Positions 10,161-19,219 of a stretch of DNA of 64,000 nucleotides are shown here, one piece after another. This DNA is from Gammaproteobacteria bacterium 45_16_T64 (GTDB taxonomy: Bacteria; Pseudomonadota; Gammaproteobacteria; Pseudomonadales; Ketobacteraceae). Numbering within the stretch: position 1 is the stretch's first letter; the number at the start of each line of letters is the position of its first letter. Where the stretch lies: NCBI GenBank assembly GCA_002162955.1, contig MABD01000002.1, forward strand, positions 45,024-109,023. Direction: 5' to 3'. The notes under the pieces were generated by a model. That model had not been told where the DNA came from, did no database searches, and saw only the letters and a list, made by a program, of their open reading frames with translations. A program made the position numbers and the translations under genes.

Positions 10161-11045
10161 ATGGACACTTCAGCTCTCAAAGCTTTTGTTTTTGTTGCGG
10201 AATACCAGTCGTTCACAATTGCAGCCGAAAAGCTCTTTATCACCCAACCCGCTATCAGCAAACGAATTTCAGGACTGGAGAGCACACTGCACTGCCAGCT
10301 TTTTGACCGAATTGGACGGCAGGTCATCCTCACTGAAGCAGGCAACGCACTGTTACCACGGGCTAACAGCATCCTCCGAGAGATAGAAGAGACACGCAGA
10401 GCCATGAGTAATTTATCAGGGGAAGTGTCGGGCTCATTGTCAGTGGGGACATCTCACCATATCGGCCTACACCGCCTCCCTATTGTGCTTAGGCAATTTA
10501 CGACACAACACCCTAATGTTGAAATGGATCTAAAGTTTATCGATTCAGAACAAGCCTATGAATTGATCATGCAAGGAAAACTAGAACTTGGAATTGTAAC
10601 GTTACCTCTAACCGACCCAGCGCCATTAAGAGCTATACAGATATGGGAGGACCCATTATCTATCGTGGTCAGTGAGGAACACCCACTTCTAAACAAGGCC
10701 GAACTAAATCTACAAGACTTATCATCTTTTACCGCAATATTGCCCAGCGAAACCACCTTTACGCGCCGCCTTGTCGAAGCGCTTTTTGATGATCAGGGCT
10801 TAAAAGTGAACGTTTCTATCTCGACCAATTATCTGGAGACCATCAAAATGATGGTCTCCATTGGACTCGGGTGGAGCGTATTGCCTACCGCAATGATTGA
10901 TCAGGGTGTAAGACAGTTAAATATTGAAGGGTTTAACGTAAAAAGAAACCTCGGCGTTGTCCACCATCCGGGGCACTCGCTGTCAAACGCCGCAAGAGCG
11001 ATGCTTACGATGCTAGAAGAGCATGGAACCTTCGCGAAGAAATAA
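10161..11045 (+). CDS. LysR-family transcriptional regulator next to leuCDB
   Basis: 294-residue LysR-type regulator. The N-terminal winged HTH spans about residues 1-60 (AAEKLFITQPAISKRISGLE). The C-terminal periplasmic-binding-like effector domain spans about 90-290 (GSLSVGTSHHIGLHRLPIVL onward). It is divergent from leuC with a palindrome between them, the usual geometry for a regulator that controls its neighbour and itself. Control of leucine biosynthesis is therefore inferred; the effector could be a leucine intermediate such as 2-isopropylmalate, as for LeuR-like regulators, but nothing in the sequence proves this. Confidence 0.88.
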   Translation: MDTSALKAFVFVAEYQSFTIAAEKLFITQPAISKRISGLESTLHCQLFDRIGRQVILTEAGNALLPRANSILREIEETRRAMSNLSGEVSGSLSVGTSHHIGLHRLPIVLRQFTTQHPNVEMDLKFIDSEQAYELIMQGKLELGIVTLPLTDPAPLRAIQIWEDPLSIVVSEEHPLLNKAELNLQDLSSFTAILPSETTFTRRLVEALFDDQGLKVNVSISTNYLETIKMMVSIGLGWSVLPTAMIDQGVRQLNIEGFNVKRNLGVVHHPGHSLSNAARAMLTMLEEHGTFAKK

Positions 11046-11136
11046 CGCTAGTAACACTTTGTTGTAGATAACCGCTTTTCAGCCTACGTCTTTCTCGTTT
11101 AGTATGACTGCCCGTCCACTATTGCGAGCCACACCT

Positions 11137-11958
11137 ATGCATTGGAAAAATAAAATTGTCTTGATCACAGGAGCAGCCTCCGGTATCGGGCTTGCTCTCT
11201 CAAAAGAAATGATTCGCCGAGGTGCAATGGTTTGGATGACAGACATTAGCGCAGACATTCATGAAAGGGCAAAAAATCTAGGCGACAACGCTACCTCCGA
11301 AATATTGGATGTTAGTTGCATTAAGGGGTTTCAGGCTTTCATTTCTAAAATAACCTCCACCCACAAGCAGATAGATTACCTTTTCAATAATGCCGGTATA
11401 GGTTACGGCTGCGATGCCGGCGAACTAACCCACGAGCATTACGACCATTACATCGATATTAACATTCGCGGCGTTACCAACGGTATATCCCTTGTGTATC
11501 CCATTATGATTAAGCAAGGCTTTGGAACCATTGTAAACACCGCATCAGTAGGAGGGCTAATACCCTCATCTCTGATGGCGCCCTATGCAATGACGAAACA
11601 TGCTGTAGTTGGCCTATCCATTAGCCTCAGAGAAGAGGCAAAGCATAAAGGGGTCAACGTAAATACACTATGTCCAGGTTCTGTAAATACACCCATTTTT
11701 GACTCAACAAGCCCCAATTCGTTACCGAGAGTAAGATCCACAAAACTAAGGGAGTACACCCGAGAAAAAGACGTATCCATTAGCCCTGAGTTGTTTGCTT
11801 TTAATGCACTTAACGATATAGAGAAAAACAAAAGTCTGATCATCTACCCAAAAATGTTCCGGTTTATCGTATGGCTGTACAAGAATTTCCCGCGCATATA
11901 TTCCTTAATAACTAACCAAAACTTAAAACAAGAATTCAACCGGGTAAAACAAGAGTAG
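11137..11958 (+). CDS. Short-chain dehydrogenase/reductase
   Basis: Classical SDR oxidoreductase of unknown substrate, 273 residues from the ATG at 11137. The frame is open from an ATG at 11104, but neither start has a clear ribosome-binding site, and the later one places the first strand at the usual distance. Motifs: cofactor loop TGAASGIG, the NNAG segment in LFNNAGIG, catalytic serine region NTASVGG, and YAMTK holding the Tyr and Lys. The C-terminal tail after residue 230 is hydrophobic and basic. It runs towards the hybrid kinase gene (convergent, 27-base gap), so no operon partner is evident. Confidence 0.85.
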   Translation: MHWKNKIVLITGAASGIGLALSKEMIRRGAMVWMTDISADIHERAKNLGDNATSEILDVSCIKGFQAFISKITSTHKQIDYLFNNAGIGYGCDAGELTHEHYDHYIDINIRGVTNGISLVYPIMIKQGFGTIVNTASVGGLIPSSLMAPYAMTKHAVVGLSISLREEAKHKGVNVNTLCPGSVNTPIFDSTSPNSLPRVRSTKLREYTREKDVSISPELFAFNALNDIEKNKSLIIYPKMFRFIVWLYKNFPRIYSLITNQNLKQEFNRVKQE

Positions 11959-11985
11959 AACGAGCTGTCAATCACTCCGTGTATT

Positions 11986-14853
11986 TTAAGAAAAGTTCTG
12001 AACCTGTTCACATGCACTTAATACTGGTGGTAAAGCGAAGTATAAACTGGGTAACATATCATCCACATCTTGCTGAGCCATCAACTTCTGCTCCACTGCG
12101 AATGCCGCCGACTGAAGCTCAGTGGCACCTAACGAACCCGCCAATCCTTTTAATCCATGTACCATCCGAACCGCATCATCAGGGTCGGCACTCAACAGCG
12201 TCTGCGTAAATTTTTGCTGGAAATTTTCGTATTCTTGACTAAATGACTGTGCAACATACTGATATAACTGTTTCTTCCCTCCCAACATCTTTAACGCTGC
12301 ATCAATATTCACCCCCGGCAACATTTCTGGGAATTCATCGTAACTCTTGTGTTCACTAAGTACTTCCAGCGGACATTCAGGCTCAAGCAATACGGGCTCA
12401 CCAAAACGTTCGCCAAATAGATCTTCAAGAGCATCAATATGCAAGGGCTTTGTCAAGTATCCATTCGACCCCAACCCAATGCATCGCTGTTTTTCTTCTA
12501 ATGTCGCGTTAGCAGTCAATGCCACTATAAAGAGTTTATCAAACCTCGTATCCTCACGAAGCCGAGTGACCGCCTCGTATCCATCCATTACTGGCATCAT
12601 CATATCCATCAACACCAAGTCGAAAGTCGACTCCCCTTCTCTATCTATTGATGCTTCTATCTTCGTAAGTGCATCACGACCATTGATCGCACTGACCACC
12701 TCAATTTCATAGCTCTGTAACAATTTCACCAATAGTACAATATTGCTTTCATTATCATCTACCACCAAACATTGTTTACCTCGATAGGATTTTATTTTCT
12801 TTTTGTCAGCCTCCTCTTTAGCATTCAGCAAATTGACCCCGGCAAGCACCTGACTCAATGAATAGCGAAGCTCAATGCTCGACATCGGCTTTTGCAAACA
12901 CGCTCTAACCCCCATACTCCTAAAGAGATCAACATCGCTTACCATAGTATGATCGATCAAAAGGATAAGGTTCTTTGCAATCAGGTTATCTCTTAACACC
13001 TCAACTAATTCAGAACAAGGCTTATGACTATTCTTCCATTCAACAATAGCAAAGGCATAATGCACTTCCGAGTACTGGCCCAATATTACCAACGCATCAT
13101 CACTGGTGGGATAATATGTTGTTTCCACATTAATACTATCAAGATTCGCGTGCACGAACCCAGCAATAGATGGACTTGATTCAATCAACAGAACCTCTTT
13201 TCCAGATAACTCTGCACAAGCATTACCAACAGGCACAGCATCCTCAACGCACAGAGGTATCGTAAACGTAAAGACAGAACCTTCCCCCAGCACACTGTGA
13301 ACAACAAGATCCCCACCCATTAGTTGCACTATTTGTTTGGATATCGTTAGCCCAAGCCCTGTCCCTCCGAATTTTCGTGTCGTAGTGTTATCCTCTTGAG
13401 AAAAGGATTTAAAGATTCCAGAAATATTTTTCTCTGATATACCTACCCCCGTGTCTTTAACAGAAATTTCGACTGTTCCTTCTTTTGGACTTTGAGATTT
13501 CCATAGAACACTAATCGTGATCGATCCGTGTCTAACAAATTTAACAGCATTACCTGTCAGATTTGTCAGCACCTGGTTGACCCTCAACGGATCTCCAATT
13601 AGACCTTCAGGCAAATCAGGAGACACCTGAATTAATAGATCTATGTTTTTTTCTGATATTTTTAGAGAAAACAAGGATCGGACTTTCATAACCTCGTCAT
13701 ACAAATTGAACGGTATATTCTCTAACTCCAATTTCTCTTCTTCAATCTTTGAAAAATCCAGTACATCATTAACCAATGAACACAAACTTTGCGCTGCCAT
13801 ATCGACTCTATCCACCGATTCACTCTGCTCACTCGATAGCGTTGTTTGTTGAAGCAGATGGGTAAAGCCGACGATTGCATTAATCGGTGTTCTTATTTCA
13901 TGAGACATGTTGGCCAAAAAACGTCCTTTGGCATGGGTAGACTTTTCAGCAACTTCTGCCGCAAGAGATAACGCCTCGAGTTGCGACCTCCTAACAACAT
14001 GGGTGGCGAGAAAAATGGCTAGCCCACAGATGCATAAGAGAGCTGATCCACCTATTACTAACCCATTAAGAATGGTTCTTGATACAGAAGAAAAATCGTT
14101 CAATATAGAAACAAAAATAGGATCGCCGGAGACATCTTTGAGCACTGGAAAATCCACCAGCAGCAGATGTCCATTGTGAACATCAAGGCTCCACCCTTCA
14201 GATTGATACAAACCGTTGCTTCCGTCGTGCAATTTTGCCGGCATCCCAAGCACCCGATGAATTTTCGACAATGCGAATACAGGGTCCACAGTAACGACCA
14301 AATACCCCTTTATTGCCAAACCACCAATAGGAAAAAAAATGCTATACAATAATTGTCCATCCCCGTCCTTCCAGAACAGTGGCAACGTTTGATACCGTTC
14401 ACTATTTCTTCGAGACAACAATGCATGACGAACAACACCAGACAGCACTGACTCTGAATCATCCCCCTCCCTTACGCTAAATATTTTATCCAGACGAAGA
14501 TCAAACACACTAATCGACAGGAGCTTGATCTCACCTGAGGTAACTGAACGCTGTCTAAATTGATCACGTAGCAAAACCAATAGCTCTTCTCTTTGATCTA
14601 GTTCTTTTGCGCGAATCATGGCGGGTAGTTTGTTCGTCTTCTTTAATCCACTCGCTATCTTCTCAGCATTAGTCAATAGGTCGCTCAGAATGTCGTCGAC
14701 AACAAACCCCACCGTTCGCCCCAACAAGTCAGCATGCGTAGCTTCAACCACTTGCCTAAATTCCACCACCCCCCGCCAAACTATACCCACAAGCATCAGC
14801 AGTAGCATCACTGAAATAACCGGCAAACGAAGGCGATCTAATGACCTATTCAT
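11986..14853 (-). CDS. Hybrid sensor histidine kinase with pseudo-receiver, receiver and HPt
   Basis: 955-residue inner-membrane phosphorelay kinase. Membrane helices near 11-28 and 262-285 bracket an extracytoplasmic sensor of about 230 residues. Then follow HisKA (phospho-histidine H318 in FLANMSHEIRTP), HATPase (TGVGISEKN, GGTGLGL), a first receiver near 575-690, a second receiver near 705-830 (CLVVDDN, LVLMDMMMPVMDG, LTKP), and an HPt with MVHGLKGLAGSLGA. The first receiver lacks the acidic pair (LIESSPS) and has Glu in place of the phospho-Asp (AIVEWK), so it looks inactive. ATG 14853 is preferred over an upstream TTG at 14880. It begins 10 bases after an exported rhodanese gene, suggesting co-expression. 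Confidence 0.9.
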   Translation of the reverse strand: MNRSLDRLRLPVISVMLLLMLVGIVWRGVVEFRQVVEATHADLLGRTVGFVVDDILSDLLTNAEKIASGLKKTNKLPAMIRAKELDQREELLVLLRDQFRQRSVTSGEIKLLSISVFDLRLDKIFSVREGDDSESVLSGVVRHALLSRRNSERYQTLPLFWKDGDGQLLYSIFFPIGGLAIKGYLVVTVDPVFALSKIHRVLGMPAKLHDGSNGLYQSEGWSLDVHNGHLLLVDFPVLKDVSGDPIFVSILNDFSSVSRTILNGLVIGGSALLCICGLAIFLATHVVRRSQLEALSLAAEVAEKSTHAKGRFLANMSHEIRTPINAIVGFTHLLQQTTLSSEQSESVDRVDMAAQSLCSLVNDVLDFSKIEEEKLELENIPFNLYDEVMKVRSLFSLKISEKNIDLLIQVSPDLPEGLIGDPLRVNQVLTNLTGNAVKFVRHGSITISVLWKSQSPKEGTVEISVKDTGVGISEKNISGIFKSFSQEDNTTTRKFGGTGLGLTISKQIVQLMGGDLVVHSVLGEGSVFTFTIPLCVEDAVPVGNACAELSGKEVLLIESSPSIAGFVHANLDSINVETTYYPTSDDALVILGQYSEVHYAFAIVEWKNSHKPCSELVEVLRDNLIAKNLILLIDHTMVSDVDLFRSMGVRACLQKPMSSIELRYSLSQVLAGVNLLNAKEEADKKKIKSYRGKQCLVVDDNESNIVLLVKLLQSYEIEVVSAINGRDALTKIEASIDREGESTFDLVLMDMMMPVMDGYEAVTRLREDTRFDKLFIVALTANATLEEKQRCIGLGSNGYLTKPLHIDALEDLFGERFGEPVLLEPECPLEVLSEHKSYDEFPEMLPGVNIDAALKMLGGKKQLYQYVAQSFSQEYENFQQKFTQTLLSADPDDAVRMVHGLKGLAGSLGATELQSAAFAVEQKLMAQQDVDDMLPSLYFALPPVLSACEQVQNFS

Positions 14854-14863
14854 CGATCTGTCT

Positions 14864-15301
14864 TCATTTTCCAACCACAATCGGAAACTTCAACTGAGTC
14901 CATTCATCCCAGCCTTTTCTATACCAAAAAACACTGCTAAATCCAGACTCAAGAGCAATAGACACTGCAATAGAAGAACGCTTACAATTAATCCCGTTAC
15001 AGTAAAAAACGACCGTAGTTCTCTTATTCTCAAGAACTTTATCTAGGGATACCGAGCTCGTATCAGTATCAGGTAGATTAATTGCCCCTTCAATATGCCC
15101 ATTCTCATAGTCGGTAATCTTTCGACTATCGATAACCACTAAATCAACATACCTTTCCGCCAAGTCCAATACCCCAGCAGCATCTACCGTTTCCGCTCCT
15201 GCAATAACTTCCGGGGCCAACCATTTATCTTCGGCTATAACATTCGATGACAATAGTAGCGCACAACAAAACAGGAGGATTTTCAGTAAGAGTCCTTGCA
15301 T
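14864..15301 (-). CDS. Exported rhodanese-domain protein
   Basis: 145 residues with a cleavable signal peptide (hydrophobic 3-22, cleavage likely after VIAE or nearby), so periplasmic. The rest is a single rhodanese domain: DLVVIDSRK and GHIEGAINLPD are the usual entry motifs, and the active-site loop is FYCNGINCKRSS. That loop is longer than the canonical six-residue loop and holds two cysteines, so sulfurtransferase activity is plausible but not assured. It lies immediately upstream of the hybrid kinase (10-base gap, same strand). A role in sensing or sulfur handling linked to that kinase is an inference. Confidence 0.85.
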   Translation of the reverse strand: MQGLLLKILLFCCALLLSSNVIAEDKWLAPEVIAGAETVDAAGVLDLAERYVDLVVIDSRKITDYENGHIEGAINLPDTDTSSVSLDKVLENKRTTVVFYCNGINCKRSSIAVSIALESGFSSVFWYRKGWDEWTQLKFPIVVGK

Positions 15302-15452
15302 TTCATACCACCCAATAAATCATTGCTATCTTTTGAGTATAGAAACTCACGCAAATAGTGGTATTTTTTTGATCTAAAATGGGCGCAGGAGCATAACGTG
15401 TACAGCCTACCTTCTAAGCTATTGAATTCATCACGATTTTTAAAACATATCG

Positions 15453-18269
15453 CTAATCACGTACAGCTGCCGCGACCTCCTCCAGCGTACTAATCAATTT
15501 AGCCACCTCAATTGGCTTCGTTAAGAACTCGTTCATTCCAGACTCAAGCCCCTTCTTACGATGTTCACTCATAACGTGAGCGGTTAATGCCACGATCGGC
15601 ACCTTCTCAATATCTAACCTATTTTCCAGCTGCCGAATACACTTAGTCGCCTCAAATCCATCTATTTTCGGCATATCACAATCCATTAGAATACAATCAA
15701 TGTCTTGGTGTCTTTCCTTATAGGTAGCAATTACCTGAGCACCGTCGTCCACTGTGATCGTGGTGATGTTCATCTTACCTAACATTCCCTCAACAACCAT
15801 TTGATTCACTTTATTGTCCTCTGCCACCAAAACAGAAAAACCCGCTAAATCAGGGCAAACAAGTTCCAACACCGCATTTTCATTAGGACTTGAAGCTGTT
15901 GCGGACAACGCCCGGCTGAGCTTACCATGTAATTCTGATGCGCCAATGGGTTTTTCAATACACAACGAAATACCGGAATTATCTAACTCATCTTTACTTG
16001 GCGGTATTCTCATACAGGTAATTAGAGCAACCAATAAATCTTGGCAATGTGGGATTTCGTGGATTTTCTTCGACAGAGCCACACCATCACCATCTGGCAG
16101 GCGCCAATCCATAAGTACAATGTCAAAAATTGAGGCGCCATCAATATGCTGATTTACCATCGCGATACACTCAGCGGAGTTCTGGGCGATATACGACTCC
16201 ATCCCCCAGGCTTGGGTATATTGATAAGCAACATTACAGAATACTGGGTTATCTTCGACGATCAGGATTTTCTTTCCTTTCAAGATATCCTTCGGTAGAT
16301 GAGAAACGAGTCGCTGCCTATCACATCGAGCAAAGTCCACAGTAAACCAAAATGTAGAGCCTTTATTTTCCGTACTTATTACGCCAATATCTCCACCCAT
16401 AAGGTTGGCTAACTCCTTGCTTATAGACAAACCAAGTCCAGTGCCACCATACTGCCGACTCACCGAATTATCAGACTGAGTGTAATCAGTAAACAGTCCT
16501 TTCTGAGCATCCAGCGAAAGTCCAATGCCGCTATCAACAATTTCAAATCTGATTTTGACTCCACCCTCCTCAAACTTGCTTCTACCTGATTCGTACAACC
16601 TCAGTACTACAGAGCCTTGTTCGGTAAATTTGAATGCATTGCCCAGGAGGTTCAGTATGACCTGTCTTATCCTGTTAGGGTCGCCATGCAACTGCAACGG
16701 AGTATCAGGTTTGATGTCGCTTATCAATTCAATGCCTTTGACATCGGCTTTTAACGCAAATAGCGCCATACATTCATTGATGATTTGCTCGACGTCAAAA
16801 CTGACGCATTCAATCTCCATTTTCCCTGCTTCAATTTTGGAAAAGTCCAAGATATCATTGATAACATTCATTAGTGAGTGTCCGGAGTTTTGTATTACCT
16901 CTACATAATTCGCTTGCTTTTGGTTGAGTTGTTCCGATTTTAGTAAGTCAGCCATTCCCAACACGCCATTCATTGGGGTTCGTATTTCATGGCTCATCTT
17001 CGCGAGGAAATCAGATTTGGCTCTATTCTCGGCCTGTGCTGTAGCCACTTCCTTAATTATCTGTATTTGCTTTTCCTTAAGGCCATTGATTAGGTCTGCA
17101 AGACCTAACGAGAGCAAGATCATTTCGCAGGCAGATGCCATCTTTAAAATAACAGGGTATGGAATGTAAAACGAAATCAAATCCAGCACGCTCACAACCC
17201 CTAGAATGGTTGAAAACAAATACAACGCCCAGGCAGTGACAAAATAACGCGCGGGACGAAACCCTTGTTTGAGACGCATAATCCCGAATGACATTAATGC
17301 CGAACAGGCGATAAAAGTCAGTATCAACATAACAATGGAACTGACTCTGATTGGGATTATCGGAGAAAGCACCATGCCAATAAGCGCCAGGAACACTAAT
17401 GACAACGACAGTCGCTGACTGCGAGGACTCTCTTTTCTTAAGTTAAGATATTCGCTACTAAATAACAGCGCTGATATAACAATGGAATACAAGAAAACAA
17501 CAACAGACAGGCTATTCCAACGGACTGAATCCGGCCATAAGTATTTGAAACTATAACCGTCAATTGTCGCCCAAAATAGTCCAGAGGTTACAATCACACA
17601 AACATAGTACAAGTATGCGCGAGTACGCATAGACACAAATAAAAACAGATTATATCCACCCAAACCCAGCAACACACCATAATATAAACCTAAGGCTACA
17701 TTGTTATTTTCCAACCGCTCCTTCATCGCATGGCCGTCACTAATATAGAGAGGGGCCGCAATACTACTTGTAGATTCAATGCGTAGATAATAAGTGGATG
17801 TACTATTTGCAGGAATGAAAAATTCAAAAAATGTTCCCCGCAACTTCAGGCGCCTCTGCTCGAACGGGATCATATCACCTTGCGCTTCTTCCTGAATATG
17901 CCCCCCTCCGCTATAACTGTCTGGCACCTGATAGAAGATAACGCTATCTAATGGGTTATACCCTACCTCCAAATTTAGCGACTGAGATCGGTCCAAATGA
18001 TTACTCAACGAAAAACGCAACCAAACGGTGCCAGACAGATAACCAAAATTAATACCCTGCCCCTCCTGAAACACCTCGGGGTTGCTTACAATCTCTTGAA
18101 TAGAGTCCTCGCTAGTGAGGTCAATGTAGGAATCAACAGTATCAGATATATCAAGGCGAACACCCTTATCGACAAATAGGGCTTGTACATCCATAGAAAA
18201 AACTAGGGCCAGAACACATATTGACCACTGAAAGCATAACCCTGCCCTAGCCGTTTTGGTATTTACCAT
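15453..18269 (-). CDS. 7TMR-DISM hybrid histidine kinase with two receivers
   Basis: 938-residue sensor kinase. Signal peptide (about 1-30), 7TMR-DISM extracellular beta-sandwich (about 35-190; GTVWLRFSL, TYYLRIES), seven membrane helices (about 193-395), short coiled linker, HisKA with H427 (FLAKMSHEIRTPMNG), HATPase (DSGIGLS, GGTGLGL), then two receivers near 675-800 and 815-935. Both receivers keep the phospho-aspartate (IVLMDWRLPDGDG, CILMDCDMPKIDG) and the conserved Lys-Pro. There is no HPt, so it needs a separate phosphotransfer protein. It is paralogous in layout to the kinase at 19220-21553. DISM sensors are thought to bind small carbohydrates or related ligands; the ligand here is unknown. 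Confidence 0.92.
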   Translation of the reverse strand: MVNTKTARAGLCFQWSICVLALVFSMDVQALFVDKGVRLDISDTVDSYIDLTSEDSIQEIVSNPEVFQEGQGINFGYLSGTVWLRFSLSNHLDRSQSLNLEVGYNPLDSVIFYQVPDSYSGGGHIQEEAQGDMIPFEQRRLKLRGTFFEFFIPANSTSTYYLRIESTSSIAAPLYISDGHAMKERLENNNVALGLYYGVLLGLGGYNLFLFVSMRTRAYLYYVCVIVTSGLFWATIDGYSFKYLWPDSVRWNSLSVVVFLYSIVISALLFSSEYLNLRKESPRSQRLSLSLVFLALIGMVLSPIIPIRVSSIVMLILTFIACSALMSFGIMRLKQGFRPARYFVTAWALYLFSTILGVVSVLDLISFYIPYPVILKMASACEMILLSLGLADLINGLKEKQIQIIKEVATAQAENRAKSDFLAKMSHEIRTPMNGVLGMADLLKSEQLNQKQANYVEVIQNSGHSLMNVINDILDFSKIEAGKMEIECVSFDVEQIINECMALFALKADVKGIELISDIKPDTPLQLHGDPNRIRQVILNLLGNAFKFTEQGSVVLRLYESGRSKFEEGGVKIRFEIVDSGIGLSLDAQKGLFTDYTQSDNSVSRQYGGTGLGLSISKELANLMGGDIGVISTENKGSTFWFTVDFARCDRQRLVSHLPKDILKGKKILIVEDNPVFCNVAYQYTQAWGMESYIAQNSAECIAMVNQHIDGASIFDIVLMDWRLPDGDGVALSKKIHEIPHCQDLLVALITCMRIPPSKDELDNSGISLCIEKPIGASELHGKLSRALSATASSPNENAVLELVCPDLAGFSVLVAEDNKVNQMVVEGMLGKMNITTITVDDGAQVIATYKERHQDIDCILMDCDMPKIDGFEATKCIRQLENRLDIEKVPIVALTAHVMSEHRKKGLESGMNEFLTKPIEVAKLISTLEEVAAAVRD

Positions 18270-18539
18270 CTGATCTTTTGCGCTTCATGTAGACAAAGAT
18301 AGGTTAAGATTAGCCCAAAAGCAGCCACAACGCAGAGATAGCAGGGCCTATACACGCCAAACAGCACAACCATTATCGGAGACAATATATCTGGAATTCA
18401 GTACTAATAATATTAGAAAATAAGCTAAACCTCTGTCAAATAGAGATATATTGACCATTAGCAGTTGAGCATATATGATTTCAGCAATTAAACGTCCATT
18501 CGAAAAGCAAAAAAACAAACAATAATAAGAAGGTGCCAC

Positions 18540-18653
18540 ATGACTCTAAAGATCACAAAAATTGCGTTCCTCATCATTGCATCTATCACTTTGCAAGCCT
18601 GTACCACCTGCGATCTCGCCGCCCTTTTCGGTAGTGATATTTGCAATTTATAG
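18540..18653 (+). CDS. 37-residue small lipoprotein
   Basis: ATG 18540 is preceded by AAGAAGG at the right distance. The product is a hydrophobic N-terminus followed by the lipobox LQAC (Cys21) and a 16-residue tail with further cysteines at 24 and 35. A good terminator hairpin follows within 20 bases, which supports a real, separately transcribed gene. It is entericidin-like in size and build but I see no specific similarity. It lies between the start of one DISM kinase (divergent) and the unknown gene at 18718 (convergent). Confidence 0.6.
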   Translation: MTLKITKIAFLIIASITLQACTTCDLAALFGSDICNL

Positions 18654-18670
18654 GTCATAAAGACAAAATG

Positions 18671-18702
18671 AAGGGGTTGGTTTCATAACGCAGCCCCTTT
18701 TT
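18671..18702 (+). terminator. Terminator after the small lipoprotein gene
   Basis: AAGGGGTTG (18671-18679) pairs with CAGCCCCTT (18691-18699), with one G-T pair and an 11-base loop, followed by TTTTC. It starts 17 bases after the stop of the small lipoprotein. Confidence 0.7.
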
Positions 18703-18717
18703 CGCCAGAGGAATAGA

Positions 18718-19068
18718 TTAGCTACCCTCATCCATAGCAGAGATATGCCCTGCAAAGTAGGCCTTATAGTCATCCTCTGACAATCCCGTAATATCTAGAA
18801 ATACTTCATCATCTTCAGGCACTGCAATTAGATTACCCTCTCCAAATGTAACAATTTCTTCCGCTTCATTCATCAAGATAAAGGTTTTATCCAAAGTAAT
18901 AAATACCACCCCAGCATCCTCTTCACCACCGATACTTTTGATCCAACCTGCTAGAGCTTTAGCTCCACCTATGTTGTTGAATACTCCAGATACTGCGCGG
19001 GTCGAAGGATCTCCTCTCTCCAATTTTGTAGTACCAACTTTATCTCCGTCGTGAGTAAGAATATACAT
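18718..19068 (-). CDS. Hypothetical 116-residue acidic protein
   Basis: Not recognised. The frame is open to 19098, but ATG 19068 has AGGA nine bases upstream and begins a compact protein (YILTHDGDKVG...). It is acidic, without signal peptide or membrane helix, and reads as a small alpha/beta cytoplasmic protein with VVFITLDKTFILM as a central strand pair. It lies 151 bases downstream of the DISM kinase at 19220-21553 on the same strand and may be co-transcribed with it. No function is proposed. Confidence 0.65.
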   Translation of the reverse strand: MYILTHDGDKVGTTKLERGDPSTRAVSGVFNNIGGAKALAGWIKSIGGEEDAGVVFITLDKTFILMNEAEEIVTFGEGNLIAVPEDDEVFLDITGLSEDDYKAYFAGHISAMDEGS

Positions 19069-19219
19069 AATCAATTTCCTGTTAATTGTTAAGTTCACTC
19101 AATAAAACCCGCTGAGCGAAAAGTTTGCGTAATGACTAAAATCCATAGGAGTAATTCACGTCACAGTCTGCCATACAACCCAACAAATCGCACCATACCC
19201 ATCCTGGTACTTTTTCTCA

